DNA of 64,000 nucleotides, taken from contig NZ_JAAIKE010000001.1 of assembly GCF_010915705.1 (NCBI RefSeq), forward strand, positions 1-64,000, written 5' to 3'. This DNA comes from Pseudotabrizicola algicola (lineage in GTDB: Bacteria; Pseudomonadota; Alphaproteobacteria; Rhodobacterales; Rhodobacteraceae). The notes under the pieces were generated by a model, which had not been told where the DNA came from, searched no databases, and was given only the letters and a program-made list of their open reading frames with translations. How positions within the stretch are numbered: position 1 is the first letter of the stretch; the number at the start of each line of letters is the position of its first letter. The position numbers were made by a program, and so were the translations under genes. This document shows, one piece after another, positions 16,078 through 24,868 of this stretch.

Positions 16078-18003
16078 ATGTCCGACGCCACGACCCATCT
16101 GCTGCTGCCCTACATCCTCGCGGCGCAGGCCCAGAAGCACATCACCCATAACGAGGCGCTGCGGATCCTCGACGGGCTGGTCCAGCTCTCCGTTCTCGAC
16201 CAGAATCTGACCGTTCCGCCGGGAAGCCCCGCCGATGGCGACCGTTTCCTCGTCGCTTCAGGTGCCACCGGCGACTGGGCGGGGTGGGACCTGAACATTG
16301 CCCTCTGGACCGACGGTTCCTGGCTGCGCCTGCCGCCCCGGACCGGCTGGCGGGCATGGGTCGAGGACGAGGCCGTACTGCTCGTTTGGACCGGCGCGGC
16401 CTGGGAGGTCGTGGGCGAGCCGAGCGACATCTCGGACGCCATATTCAGCCTCGTGAACGACGCCGATCCCACCAAGAAGGCCGTCTTCTCGCTGTCCGGC
16501 ATCAGCACCAGCACGACCCGCAGCTATACCCTGCCGAATACCTCGTCGGAACTGGCGATCCTGGCAGGTACGCAGACCTTCACGGGCAACAAGACCTTCT
16601 CGGGCACGCTGACCGCCTCCGGCACCGTCACGGTCTCGGGCGCGACGGCCACCATCGGCACCGCGACGGGCACGGCGACCTACGGCATGGGCACCGGGGC
16701 GACGACGACCGGCCTCACCAAGACCGTGAACCTCGGCACCGGCGGCGCATCGGGATCGAATACCGTCGTCAACATTGGCCCCGCGACCTCGGGCGCGAAT
16801 GGCACGACAGTGATCAACACGCCGACCGTCACCTTCGCCAATGCCGTGACGCAGGTTGGCATGCCCCAGGCCAACCTGACCGCCCAGCTTCTGGGCCTCG
16901 GCGGGGCGACGGCCGACAGCTACAATCGGCTCTCGGTCAACACGCCCGCGGTGCTCCTGAACAACGCAGGTGCCGGGATCGAGGCGACGGTCAACAAGGC
17001 CGCGGCCGGAAACGATGCCAGCTTCGCCTTCAAGACCAACTGGTCGGCGCGGGCGCTGATCGGCCTTCTCGGCAGCGACGATTTCAGCTTCAAGGTCAGC
17101 CCGGATGGCTCGGCCTTCTACGAGGCGCTCCGCATCGACCGCGCGAGCGGCCGGGTCGAGATGCCCGAGCCCGTCGTGCTCCCGGCGCTCGATGCCGTTC
17201 CCGCGCCGCCGCCGACTGGCAAGCTCGCCCTCTATGCGCGGGACCGCGCAGGGGCCGGATGGCTCGACGTCCAGCGCCCCTCGGGGCGGTTCTTCCCGCT
17301 CCAGCCGCATTTCGGGGTGAACCGGATCGCGACCTGGGCGCCGTCCACCGGCACGACCGTCAACACAAACGGCATGCCGCGCACCGCTGTCGGCACAGTC
17401 GCCACGCCGACGCTCGCCACCACGAACCTCTCGACCTCGATGCGCCGCTGGCGCGTGACCAGCGCCGCGACCGCCGATGCAGCAGCCGAGGAACGCTCGG
17501 CCGGCTGGGTCTGCTGGCGCGGTAACGCAGATGGGCTGGGCGGCTTCACCTATGTGAACCGGCTTTCGCTGGTGACGCTGCAGGGGACCGGCATGGGCTT
17601 CTTCGGCCTCTATGGCTCGACAGCAGCGCTGGCCACGACCCTGACGTTGTCGGCCGTGGTGAACTGCATCGGCATCGGCTTCCAGCGCGGCACCCACACG
17701 AACTGGCAATTGGTGCAGAACGATGCTTCCGGCGCGCCCACGCTCACCGATCTCGGGGCGAGTTTCCCGGTCGCGAGCACGACCAACGTCCTGACGCTCA
17801 CACTCCTCGCGGCGCCGAACAGCAGCGAGATCGGCGTCCGGGTGGTCGAGGAGGTCAGCGGGGCGGTGGTCGAGGCTATGCTCGACACCGACATCCCGGC
17901 CGCGACGCAACTCCTGAGCCCGCGCAACTACATGAACAACGGCGCAACGGCAGCGGCAGTCGCATATGATTGCTCGGGCGTATATGTCGAGACAGATTAT
18001 TGA
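16078..18003 (+). CDS. Tail fibre protein, DUF2793 N-terminal domain
   Basis: A 641-residue protein. Residues 1-110 are a DUF2793 domain (LLLPYILAAQAQKHITHNEALRILDGLVQ, then WLRLPPRTGWRAWVEDEAVLLVW). Residues 150-260 are a low-complexity Thr/Gly/Ser/Ala beta-strand region, as in fibrous shafts, followed by globular domains that probably bind the cell surface. DUF2793 proteins commonly end the tail modules of Rhodobacterales prophages. It is the last phage structural gene; the defence operon converges on its 3' end after 43 bp. Confidence 0.8.
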   Translation: MSDATTHLLLPYILAAQAQKHITHNEALRILDGLVQLSVLDQNLTVPPGSPADGDRFLVASGATGDWAGWDLNIALWTDGSWLRLPPRTGWRAWVEDEAVLLVWTGAAWEVVGEPSDISDAIFSLVNDADPTKKAVFSLSGISTSTTRSYTLPNTSSELAILAGTQTFTGNKTFSGTLTASGTVTVSGATATIGTATGTATYGMGTGATTTGLTKTVNLGTGGASGSNTVVNIGPATSGANGTTVINTPTVTFANAVTQVGMPQANLTAQLLGLGGATADSYNRLSVNTPAVLLNNAGAGIEATVNKAAAGNDASFAFKTNWSARALIGLLGSDDFSFKVSPDGSAFYEALRIDRASGRVEMPEPVVLPALDAVPAPPPTGKLALYARDRAGAGWLDVQRPSGRFFPLQPHFGVNRIATWAPSTGTTVNTNGMPRTAVGTVATPTLATTNLSTSMRRWRVTSAATADAAAEERSAGWVCWRGNADGLGGFTYVNRLSLVTLQGTGMGFFGLYGSTAALATTLTLSAVVNCIGIGFQRGTHTNWQLVQNDASGAPTLTDLGASFPVASTTNVLTLTLLAAPNSSEIGVRVVEEVSGAVVEAMLDTDIPAATQLLSPRNYMNNGATAAAVAYDCSGVYVETDY

Positions 18004-18046
18004 CTTACGTGCCAAGCAATCATCACACTTGGCCGATTTGAATGGA

Positions 18047-18811
18047 CTAAATTTTGCGGATGACCTTGGTTTCAATCAACGCATGGAGGTGCGCGCGAAG
18101 CCCTGTTGGCACATGCCCACCGTTGATCACGACGCCCGCTTCCATGTTCTTTTCTAAGGCATGTCCAGTGAGATTTGCGCTGGTCAGGAACGCGGCTTTG
18201 CCGTCTGCTACCGCAACTTTCGCATGAACTCTCCCCTCGGTGAAAGGTGGCGGTCGCTCAGTCCAAACAAATAGCGCTGCCGAAGGCACATAACGCCGCA
18301 TGGTCGCAATCGGATCGACAGATAGGCTGCCCCCGTGACTCGATGACGTTTCCAAAAGAATTTGAATGTTGACGCCGCGATTTGACGCCGCATTCAACGC
18401 GTCTACGACCGAAGAAACGTCGTAGACCACGAAGCTTACGAGAAAGAGGTCGCTTTGCGCTAGACCGATGATGTCTAGAAGGACCTGTTCGGTGCGCCGG
18501 GTAGGAACGAATGGCGTAGTCGGACCTGTCCAGACAAGCTCGACTGTACTCTCTCGCTGTGACTTCTCTCGGGCAAAAGTCGCTCCGATCAGTATTCCGG
18601 CGAGTACATCTCCTGAGATGTCGGTCTGTTCCCAAACAGCAATGAGGCGATCAAGCGCTGCTCGAGCTGACGGAGTCGTCACAAGTTTGCGCAGGCTCCC
18701 AACACTCCCTGTCGCGTCCGATGTGCGGACACGAGCAGCGAGGGCTTCAATCCTAGAGGGTGACAACAGGGTCACGAGGTCTGCGGCAGCAATCAGCAAG
18801 GCATCCATCAA
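18047..18811 (-). CDS. drmC: DISARM protein DrmC, phospholipase D-like
   Basis: A 254-residue PLD-superfamily protein with a single HKD motif near the C-terminus: His196, Lys198, Asp203 (HAKVAVAD) followed by Asn213 and Glu224. One motif per chain implies dimerisation to build the active site, as in Nuc-type nucleases. A putative nuclease, it is the third core DISARM component. The N-terminal 100 residues are helical and typical of DrmC. Its start overlaps the drmB stop by four bases and its end faces the phage tail fibre gene 43 bp away. Confidence 0.88.
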   Translation of the reverse strand: MMDALLIAAADLVTLLSPSRIEALAARVRTSDATGSVGSLRKLVTTPSARAALDRLIAVWEQTDISGDVLAGILIGATFAREKSQRESTVELVWTGPTTPFVPTRRTEQVLLDIIGLAQSDLFLVSFVVYDVSSVVDALNAASNRGVNIQILLETSSSHGGSLSVDPIATMRRYVPSAALFVWTERPPPFTEGRVHAKVAVADGKAAFLTSANLTGHALEKNMEAGVVINGGHVPTGLRAHLHALIETKVIRKI

Positions 18812-20649
18812 ATGCTCCCGAAGAATGCCGCATCGGGGTTTTCGAGCGTGGGTACGACAAGCGCGCGATCGAGGTGGCGGTTCCCTCGCTCACACGACGT
18901 CTCAGAGACGAACGAACAGGCGTGACATGCTGCTCCGTGAAGAGACTGGTCCTTGCTCGGGTCGTGTTCTGCGCAGAGTGGGTCCGAGGCGCAGATGTGG
19001 GCGCGATCCAGAGCTTGGCGCAGAAGTCTTCCGAGATTCTCAGGCTTCCCGAGCTCCACGAGACCACCGAGAGTTCCATCCGAGTCCGCAGCGGCCGTGT
19101 AAATGAGAAACCCGGCTTGATCCCTGCCGTCATCTACGTCTGCATAAATGCGCTCACGAATGCTAGCGGCATTGTATCCGCATTCCAACGCCAATTCCCG
19201 GATCAGCATGTGGGCTAGAGTGTGCAGCATGACATAGCGCACCCCTGGATAACCTTCGTTTGGATCCAGATTCCTCTTTTGGCGCCAGCCGCGATGACCT
19301 TGTCGGAGCCGCGAATCGAGAGCTTTTACAGGATCTTTATCTGCCCAAGCCTTCAAAGCATCCGTGTCGAAGCGAATGAAAATCCCTTCACCGTGAACTT
19401 GAGTCGCGGGCACCCAATTCGGCGCTGCACGCGCGAGAGGCGCTCGCGGGGTGGCCTGGTCTCCTGTGCCCTCGTCGGGGGACTCGACCCTCGTGAACCC
19501 AAGAAGGGCATTTACCTCACGTAGCCGCTCCAAGAGCAGCACGCGTTTGATTGCCGAACCGAAACCCGTGGGAATCCCAACTTTCGTACTCATGAAATGG
19601 GGATAATCGGTGGGAGGATTCTCAGCGGTGAGGACGTCCCATTCTGGTCCTTTCAGGTCACGCTGATCGACGTCCGATCCGCCGTTGCGATGGTTTTCGA
19701 TAGCAGACCAGATTTGCTCGTCAGTGAACTGCTCGATGCCGGGCAACTGAGCGGTCTTTCTCAGCGTCTTGACGACAAACGCCACTTCCGCTGCTGAGGC
19801 GACGTCGTCAAAGAATGTCCAACCGTCCGCGACGAGTTGCGCAATAGGGCTTCCGACTTGCGGGATGGCGAGGACCGAAAGCGTAACCGGAAACCAGCTG
19901 TTGGTCGCCCCTAGGAGGATGGCCCGAGGATCATTGGCACAATCATCGTCGTAGCGGTCGATATGCGGGTGTCGGCCACGACAGGCTGGTAGATTGTCGC
20001 GTCCTGCTTGACCGAAGGCCTGTGACATATTTTTGGACGCACCGCAGCCATCGCATTTGACCCAAAGGTTTTCAGTCTGCAGAGAAGCTCCGCTCTCGAA
20101 GAACCTCAGTGTTGCACGGCAGGTACTGGGCCCACCGTGAACGAACCAGTGCCAGGCAAAGTCATCCAAATGACCGGCGCGACAAGCCATCAGGAAGCGC
20201 GCCGGAACAGCGTCCGCATCCCTGGCCCGTTGATCGTTGTTTGACCCCCGGCACCCTTCATGAACGAAACGCGTCAGCTCAGGACGGTATCTATTTTCCT
20301 TCAGCTTGAACAAGCCTGCGTCATAGGGCGAAAGCAAACCGCATTTGACGCAGCGAAGCCATCGAGGGAAGGGCTTAACCGGCACGCCGATCAGGGCCGC
20401 CGCCGAAAACGGGTCTGTGATTTCCCTCTCGCCCACGGGTGGCATGCGCAGCGACTCGACCTGAGGCCCGAGCACGCTTCTGACATTGGCGAGCAAACGA
20501 GCCTCTTGAATCGGCTGGCACCTATCTTTTTCCCAGCGGTCGATCCCCATCGTGACAACCGACATATTCGGTAGGTCGATGAGGGCGCCTGGTCCATAAG
20601 TCCAAAGCAACTGGCTCGGACGAATTTCTCCTACGGGTGTCCTACTCAT
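18808..20649 (-). CDS. drmB: DISARM protein DrmB, DUF1998
   Basis: A 613-residue DUF1998 protein that partners with the helicase DrmA. It begins MSRTPVGEIRPSQLLWTYGPGALIDLP, the usual DrmB start, has a first zinc-binding Cys cluster (WLRCVKCGLLSP, later VKCDGCGA) and the C-terminal DUF1998 signature with VRYVMLHTLAHMLIREL and a Cys-rich end (CASDPLCAEH, HGAACHACSF, ETSCERGN). The ATG at 20649 overlaps the drmA stop; an in-frame start 39 bases further upstream is less likely because it lies inside drmA. DrmA and DrmB form a complex that binds DNA, with loading favoured by a 5' overhang according to published structural work. Confidence 0.92.
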   Translation of the reverse strand: MSRTPVGEIRPSQLLWTYGPGALIDLPNMSVVTMGIDRWEKDRCQPIQEARLLANVRSVLGPQVESLRMPPVGEREITDPFSAAALIGVPVKPFPRWLRCVKCGLLSPYDAGLFKLKENRYRPELTRFVHEGCRGSNNDQRARDADAVPARFLMACRAGHLDDFAWHWFVHGGPSTCRATLRFFESGASLQTENLWVKCDGCGASKNMSQAFGQAGRDNLPACRGRHPHIDRYDDDCANDPRAILLGATNSWFPVTLSVLAIPQVGSPIAQLVADGWTFFDDVASAAEVAFVVKTLRKTAQLPGIEQFTDEQIWSAIENHRNGGSDVDQRDLKGPEWDVLTAENPPTDYPHFMSTKVGIPTGFGSAIKRVLLLERLREVNALLGFTRVESPDEGTGDQATPRAPLARAAPNWVPATQVHGEGIFIRFDTDALKAWADKDPVKALDSRLRQGHRGWRQKRNLDPNEGYPGVRYVMLHTLAHMLIRELALECGYNAASIRERIYADVDDGRDQAGFLIYTAAADSDGTLGGLVELGKPENLGRLLRQALDRAHICASDPLCAEHDPSKDQSLHGAACHACSFVSETSCERGNRHLDRALVVPTLENPDAAFFGSI

Positions 20650-23600
20650 TGCTGATCCTCCTCGGGCTGCGTCACCCGCGGGCGCCAAGTCGGATCACTT
20701 GTCGAGCGGTCGTCTTCCATTACGAGCCGAACTCCTGGCTCGACTTCGCGCATGGACATTGGAACCGTCCAATTGGTCCAAGGCTTTGTTCCCGGCACTG
20801 ACAGGAGCGGATAGGATGTGGGGCCCGCGCCATGCTTTTGATAGACGAGCGTGCGGCCACCGACGCCAGATTCTTTAGCCCAATCGTCAGCACGACTCTT
20901 CATCGCGTCTTCAGTGAGCTTCTTCTTTTGCGAGTCCTCGGTCACTTCCCACGTCCGGGCAGCGACGGCGCCTACCGTTTCCAGCATTTCATTGCGACTG
21001 GGACTGTTCATGGCGCCAGCGCCGTCATTGGGTGCAAAGGGGTCATAGGCGTGGCGCATGATGGAGAGCATTGCCCCTGTGAGACCGCGATCCAGAGCTC
21101 GCGGAGAGAACGGGGTTACGGACTGGGCCTCGACATGTTGATAGAAGGTCGCGTGATAATGCTCGAAGGTCTCATAGTGCGACAGATCACGAGGCCGTGC
21201 CCATGTCAGCACGGTGGCTACGAGGCCCGGCGGTGTCCGGCCAACACGGCTGGTTGCCTGAATGTACTCTGCCGTGCCCTTCGGTTGACCATTTACCACC
21301 ATGACACCGAGACGATTCACGTCGACACCGACAGACAGCATGTTCGTTGCAAGAACTGCATCGATTGGCCGGGCATCTCCGGGGTTCCTGTTGTTTACCC
21401 ACTTTCCAAGTGACGGGTCGAACATGCCGTCGAAGGGGACCTCGAGCCGGTCAAGGTATCGAGGAATGTCTTGGCTAGAGACGCGAGAAGTTAGTTCGCT
21501 GATTTCCTCCACTCTACGCTGCGAAAGCCCGGGCCGGTCCACCAAGCTCATTTCGACACGGAAGGAGCGCGTTTGGACGTCGTCTTCCGCCAAACGCTTC
21601 ATCCCACCGAGCTCTCGCAGCGAATTGAAGTAGCCTACGAGGGTCATGTAGGGGTCGGCAACCGGGCCGAACCGGTCAAACAGCGCTTGTGCAGCGGTGA
21701 GGAATGCAGTGTAGGTCCTGATAAGAACCGCAGGGCGGGAGCTGCCGGGTGCGCAGATTCCCATGTACCGTCGGCCCGGCTTCTCGCCGATAGATCTCTG
21801 GACCGAGAAGAAATTGTCCTCGACGTCCAGGCCGGAAGGCGGAAACACGGAAATGCGGCGCATGAACACATTACGCACCTGGTCGTCGGCCCGCCGTACG
21901 GTGGCTGTCGAAGCGACGACCTTTGGGCGGACCTTCTTGTCGCCCAGAGCCCAACTGCTCAGCTCGTCGACGGCCGTTTCGTAAAGCCCCACCATGGTGC
22001 CCAACGGACCGCTGATGAGGTGGAATTCGTCCTGGATGATCAGATCTGGCGGTCGGATTGCGCGAACCGGCTTCACACTGGCAGCCGGATACATCCCCCT
22101 TGCTCTGTGCCCGGTACCACAGTCGTGACTCGGCCAGAGCAAACCATGTCGCCCGCATTCCTGCTCCACGCGGCCGAAAAGATTCCGAACTTCGGGGCGC
22201 CACGCCATCATCGCGAACTTGTCCACGGTTGCGATCATCATCGTCGGCGGGCGGTGATAGATCTCCTCGTCGACGACTTTCACGGGAAGACCCGGATGGG
22301 GCTGCCCGCTGGATTTGGCCTTCGAGAAATCGCAGCTACCGAGCTTATCGCCGCAGTGAATCAATGTCCGGCCCGCAATCCTGTCGACCTCTATGTCGCG
22401 CCCGCCTGAAATCTCCGAACCACACCAAGGGCAGCTCGTCAGCTGCGCTGGTGATGCAATGCCTGACTTGTTGCGGTCGTTGTTTCGAATGGCCTCGACA
22501 GCCTGGTGAGACGCTTCGGTCGTGCCCGGTGTCACGCGATTGCCGACCCAGAGACCGAGCGTGAAAGGTTCCGTGCCCCAGGTCTTGTCGTCTGCACGAC
22601 GGATGACCTCCATCGCGCACAGCAGCGTCGTGGCCCGCTGGAATTGTTGTAGCGTCAGAAGGCGCAGCGTGTAGCGCATGATGACTGCGAGACCGCGTGA
22701 AGCGTCGAGGCCGCCTAGATCATTTTTCAAGCGGCGCATGGCCATGGCGAAGGCCGCCACACCGAGATAGGCTTCGGTCTTCCCGCCACCCGTCGGAAAC
22801 CAGAGGAGGTCCGCGAACGCCTCGACCGGCTTCGTCCGGTCCGGATGAGCGGGATCGGCCAGGGACGGGATCGATAGCAGCAGGAATGCCAGCTGGAACG
22901 GGCGCCAAGACCTGTTCTTGGGCACGTCCAATGTGCCCACGTCGACGGTCTCGTTCCGTCTGCGCTTCAGGGCGTAGATGCTTCGGACGCGCTGCATCGC
23001 CATGGAGCGGTTGGCGAAGCGGAATGCCTCCAGCGCCTTCGGATCAGCAAAGAGTGTTTCCATCCCATCTCGTAGACGACACAGGATCTCCTGGCAGCGC
23101 TCGATGACATCTTTACCTGGATTATCGAAGCCGGTGATCTCCGCACCCAACCGGGCATTCTGTTCGCCGATCCAAACGGCATAATCTTCAACGAGACACG
23201 AAAGGGCGTCGCGCAGCGCGTCCGGCGCCATCTCCGCCAGCCGCGTCATGTCGAGCCAGCCCTCGTCAACCATGCGTTGCATGGCTGGGCGATCCCTGGG
23301 ATCGGAGCCGGGAGTTTCGGTCACGGCTACTTCGTAGCGCGGGATGATCTCGGTTCGGACGCGGTGCGCTTTCGTAGGGTCGTCTGAAGTCGTATCGGCG
23401 TGAACGGAAACGCCGTGCCCAACCGAGAACTCCAGCCGGTTACGATAGATGAGGGCGAGACGGTCGCGTTCGGGGTCATCGACGACCACTTCGTTGGAGG
23501 GGCGACGCCGGAAGACCGATTTGTCATCCTGATCTTCAGGGGCCTCGACGGTGATCTCGGGCTGGAAGAGCCAGGCGCTATCCTTGTTGTCCTCGGGCTC

Positions 23601-24635
23601 CAGCTGTCCGTTCACGAGGAACAGAGTGACGAGACGCTCACCCTTGTTGTTCGTCCGAACCGTGCCTTGAAGCCGAACATCCGGTTGGTCGGGGTCGGGG
23701 ATAGACGGGGGGAGCGGCCCATCGATCAACGGCAGGGGGACGACACCGCCACACGGGACGCGCTGCCATACCTTGACCTTCACCTGTTCTTCTCGGCCGG
23801 TCTGGCGATTGCGCCGGGTCTTGGTGATGTCGTGCTCTGCATTGGGGACCCGTTCGTAACGCCCCCACCGGGCGTCTACCGCCAACGATTGAACGTCTGC
23901 GGCGACGCAGAAGGTCAGTCCCATGCTCGAAGGCACCAGCGACTGGTTGTTCGTCGTGTCGATCTCGTCGAGCGCGTCGTCTTCTGGCTCCACCCGGCCG
24001 GTGGCAGTCGGGAACTCCGCCCCGGGCTCGTGGAGGGGTGCGGCACGCTCTTCCTCGAGGTCGCCCGCCTCATCGGCACCGGAAGCCGGCTCCACATGCG
24101 CGGCCTGATCGTCACTCGGGCGTCGGGGTGCCAACTTGCCAACCAGATAGCGATCGCGGACGCTCATGTCCTTGATGAGCTCGTGCGGCCCTTCCGCTGG
24201 GCCGAGCAGATCGTCTCGCACCGAGACCTCGAGAAGATCGCGAACGTAGGTCACGTCTTGGATCAGCGGCACCGCGTCGGGTGAAGCAGCGCCGAGCGAA
24301 GGCAGTACACGAAGGAAATCATCCCATGGCAAACGTGTCGTCGGGGCGCTCGGCGCGGTCAGGCCGAGCGCGGTCAGGGGAACCGCCGGACCAACGGCAT
24401 GAGCCTGGTCGAAATGGATGGTGCGACCGCCGGTATCCGACCGGACGCGCAGAATGCGTCCGACGATCCTTACCGCGTCGTCGGACCCGACGATGATTGC
24501 CCAGTCACCAGGAGCGACGGCGGTTTCGTGGGTCGGGCCGAGTTCGATCCGGAGTGCACGTCCGTTGCTGGCAGGCTCGCCATGGAGGATCCACGCAGCA
24601 TTCTGGGGGGCGGCTTGTTCAATCAACTCGGTCAT
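20646..24635 (-). CDS. drmA: DISARM helicase DrmA
   Basis: A 1,329-residue superfamily 2 helicase. Walker A is FPTGGGKTEAYLG near residue 615, the DEAD-box-like motif II is IIQDEFHLISGPLG near 865, motif III ASTATVRRA follows, and the C-terminal helicase lobe has ATNMLSVGVDVNRLG and QATSRVGR. A zinc-binding insertion (SCPWCGS about 735, HCGDKLGSC about 765) separates the motifs. A long N-terminal domain with an acidic linker precedes the motor. An ATG three bases after the preceding stop was preferred over an in-frame TTG at 24641. DrmA with DrmB is the DISARM core. Confidence 0.93.
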   Translation of the reverse strand: MTELIEQAAPQNAAWILHGEPASNGRALRIELGPTHETAVAPGDWAIIVGSDDAVRIVGRILRVRSDTGGRTIHFDQAHAVGPAVPLTALGLTAPSAPTTRLPWDDFLRVLPSLGAASPDAVPLIQDVTYVRDLLEVSVRDDLLGPAEGPHELIKDMSVRDRYLVGKLAPRRPSDDQAAHVEPASGADEAGDLEEERAAPLHEPGAEFPTATGRVEPEDDALDEIDTTNNQSLVPSSMGLTFCVAADVQSLAVDARWGRYERVPNAEHDITKTRRNRQTGREEQVKVKVWQRVPCGGVVPLPLIDGPLPPSIPDPDQPDVRLQGTVRTNNKGERLVTLFLVNGQLEPEDNKDSAWLFQPEITVEAPEDQDDKSVFRRRPSNEVVVDDPERDRLALIYRNRLEFSVGHGVSVHADTTSDDPTKAHRVRTEIIPRYEVAVTETPGSDPRDRPAMQRMVDEGWLDMTRLAEMAPDALRDALSCLVEDYAVWIGEQNARLGAEITGFDNPGKDVIERCQEILCRLRDGMETLFADPKALEAFRFANRSMAMQRVRSIYALKRRRNETVDVGTLDVPKNRSWRPFQLAFLLLSIPSLADPAHPDRTKPVEAFADLLWFPTGGGKTEAYLGVAAFAMAMRRLKNDLGGLDASRGLAVIMRYTLRLLTLQQFQRATTLLCAMEVIRRADDKTWGTEPFTLGLWVGNRVTPGTTEASHQAVEAIRNNDRNKSGIASPAQLTSCPWCGSEISGGRDIEVDRIAGRTLIHCGDKLGSCDFSKAKSSGQPHPGLPVKVVDEEIYHRPPTMMIATVDKFAMMAWRPEVRNLFGRVEQECGRHGLLWPSHDCGTGHRARGMYPAASVKPVRAIRPPDLIIQDEFHLISGPLGTMVGLYETAVDELSSWALGDKKVRPKVVASTATVRRADDQVRNVFMRRISVFPPSGLDVEDNFFSVQRSIGEKPGRRYMGICAPGSSRPAVLIRTYTAFLTAAQALFDRFGPVADPYMTLVGYFNSLRELGGMKRLAEDDVQTRSFRVEMSLVDRPGLSQRRVEEISELTSRVSSQDIPRYLDRLEVPFDGMFDPSLGKWVNNRNPGDARPIDAVLATNMLSVGVDVNRLGVMVVNGQPKGTAEYIQATSRVGRTPPGLVATVLTWARPRDLSHYETFEHYHATFYQHVEAQSVTPFSPRALDRGLTGAMLSIMRHAYDPFAPNDGAGAMNSPSRNEMLETVGAVAARTWEVTEDSQKKKLTEDAMKSRADDWAKESGVGGRTLVYQKHGAGPTSYPLLSVPGTKPWTNWTVPMSMREVEPGVRLVMEDDRSTSDPTWRPRVTQPEEDQQ

Positions 24636-24637
24636 TT

Positions 24638-24868
24638 TCAATCACTCTCTGAAATGCGGTAGCGGGCGCTGCGGCGTTCGCCCTGACGTTCGACGGTGCC
24701 GTGCGCCAACAGATCATTGATCGCGGTACTCCACTGGGCGCCATGAATTTCAACACAAGCGCGAGTGTCCGACTTCCCAAGCCAGCGGCAATTTGCTCCG
24801 ACTGGCATGGATGCCCATTCTGGTACGGAAAAGAAGTAGGAAATTTGGCTATCTATGCACGCCATCAT
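24638..24868 (-). CDS. Small protein between drmMI and drmA, possible winged helix
   Basis: 76 residues, coupled at both ends: its start overlaps the methyltransferase stop and it ends three bases before drmA. The C-terminal part (WSTAINDLLAHGTVERQGERRSARYRISE) has the helix-turn then basic beta-wing pattern of winged-helix domains; the N-terminal half is unremarkable, with two cysteines (Cys4 and Cys27). I do not know a named DISARM component of this kind. It could be a detached DNA-binding domain of the methyltransferase or helicase, or a regulator. Its position in a tightly packed operon argues that it is expressed. Confidence 0.6.
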   Translation of the reverse strand: MMACIDSQISYFFSVPEWASMPVGANCRWLGKSDTRACVEIHGAQWSTAINDLLAHGTVERQGERRSARYRISESD

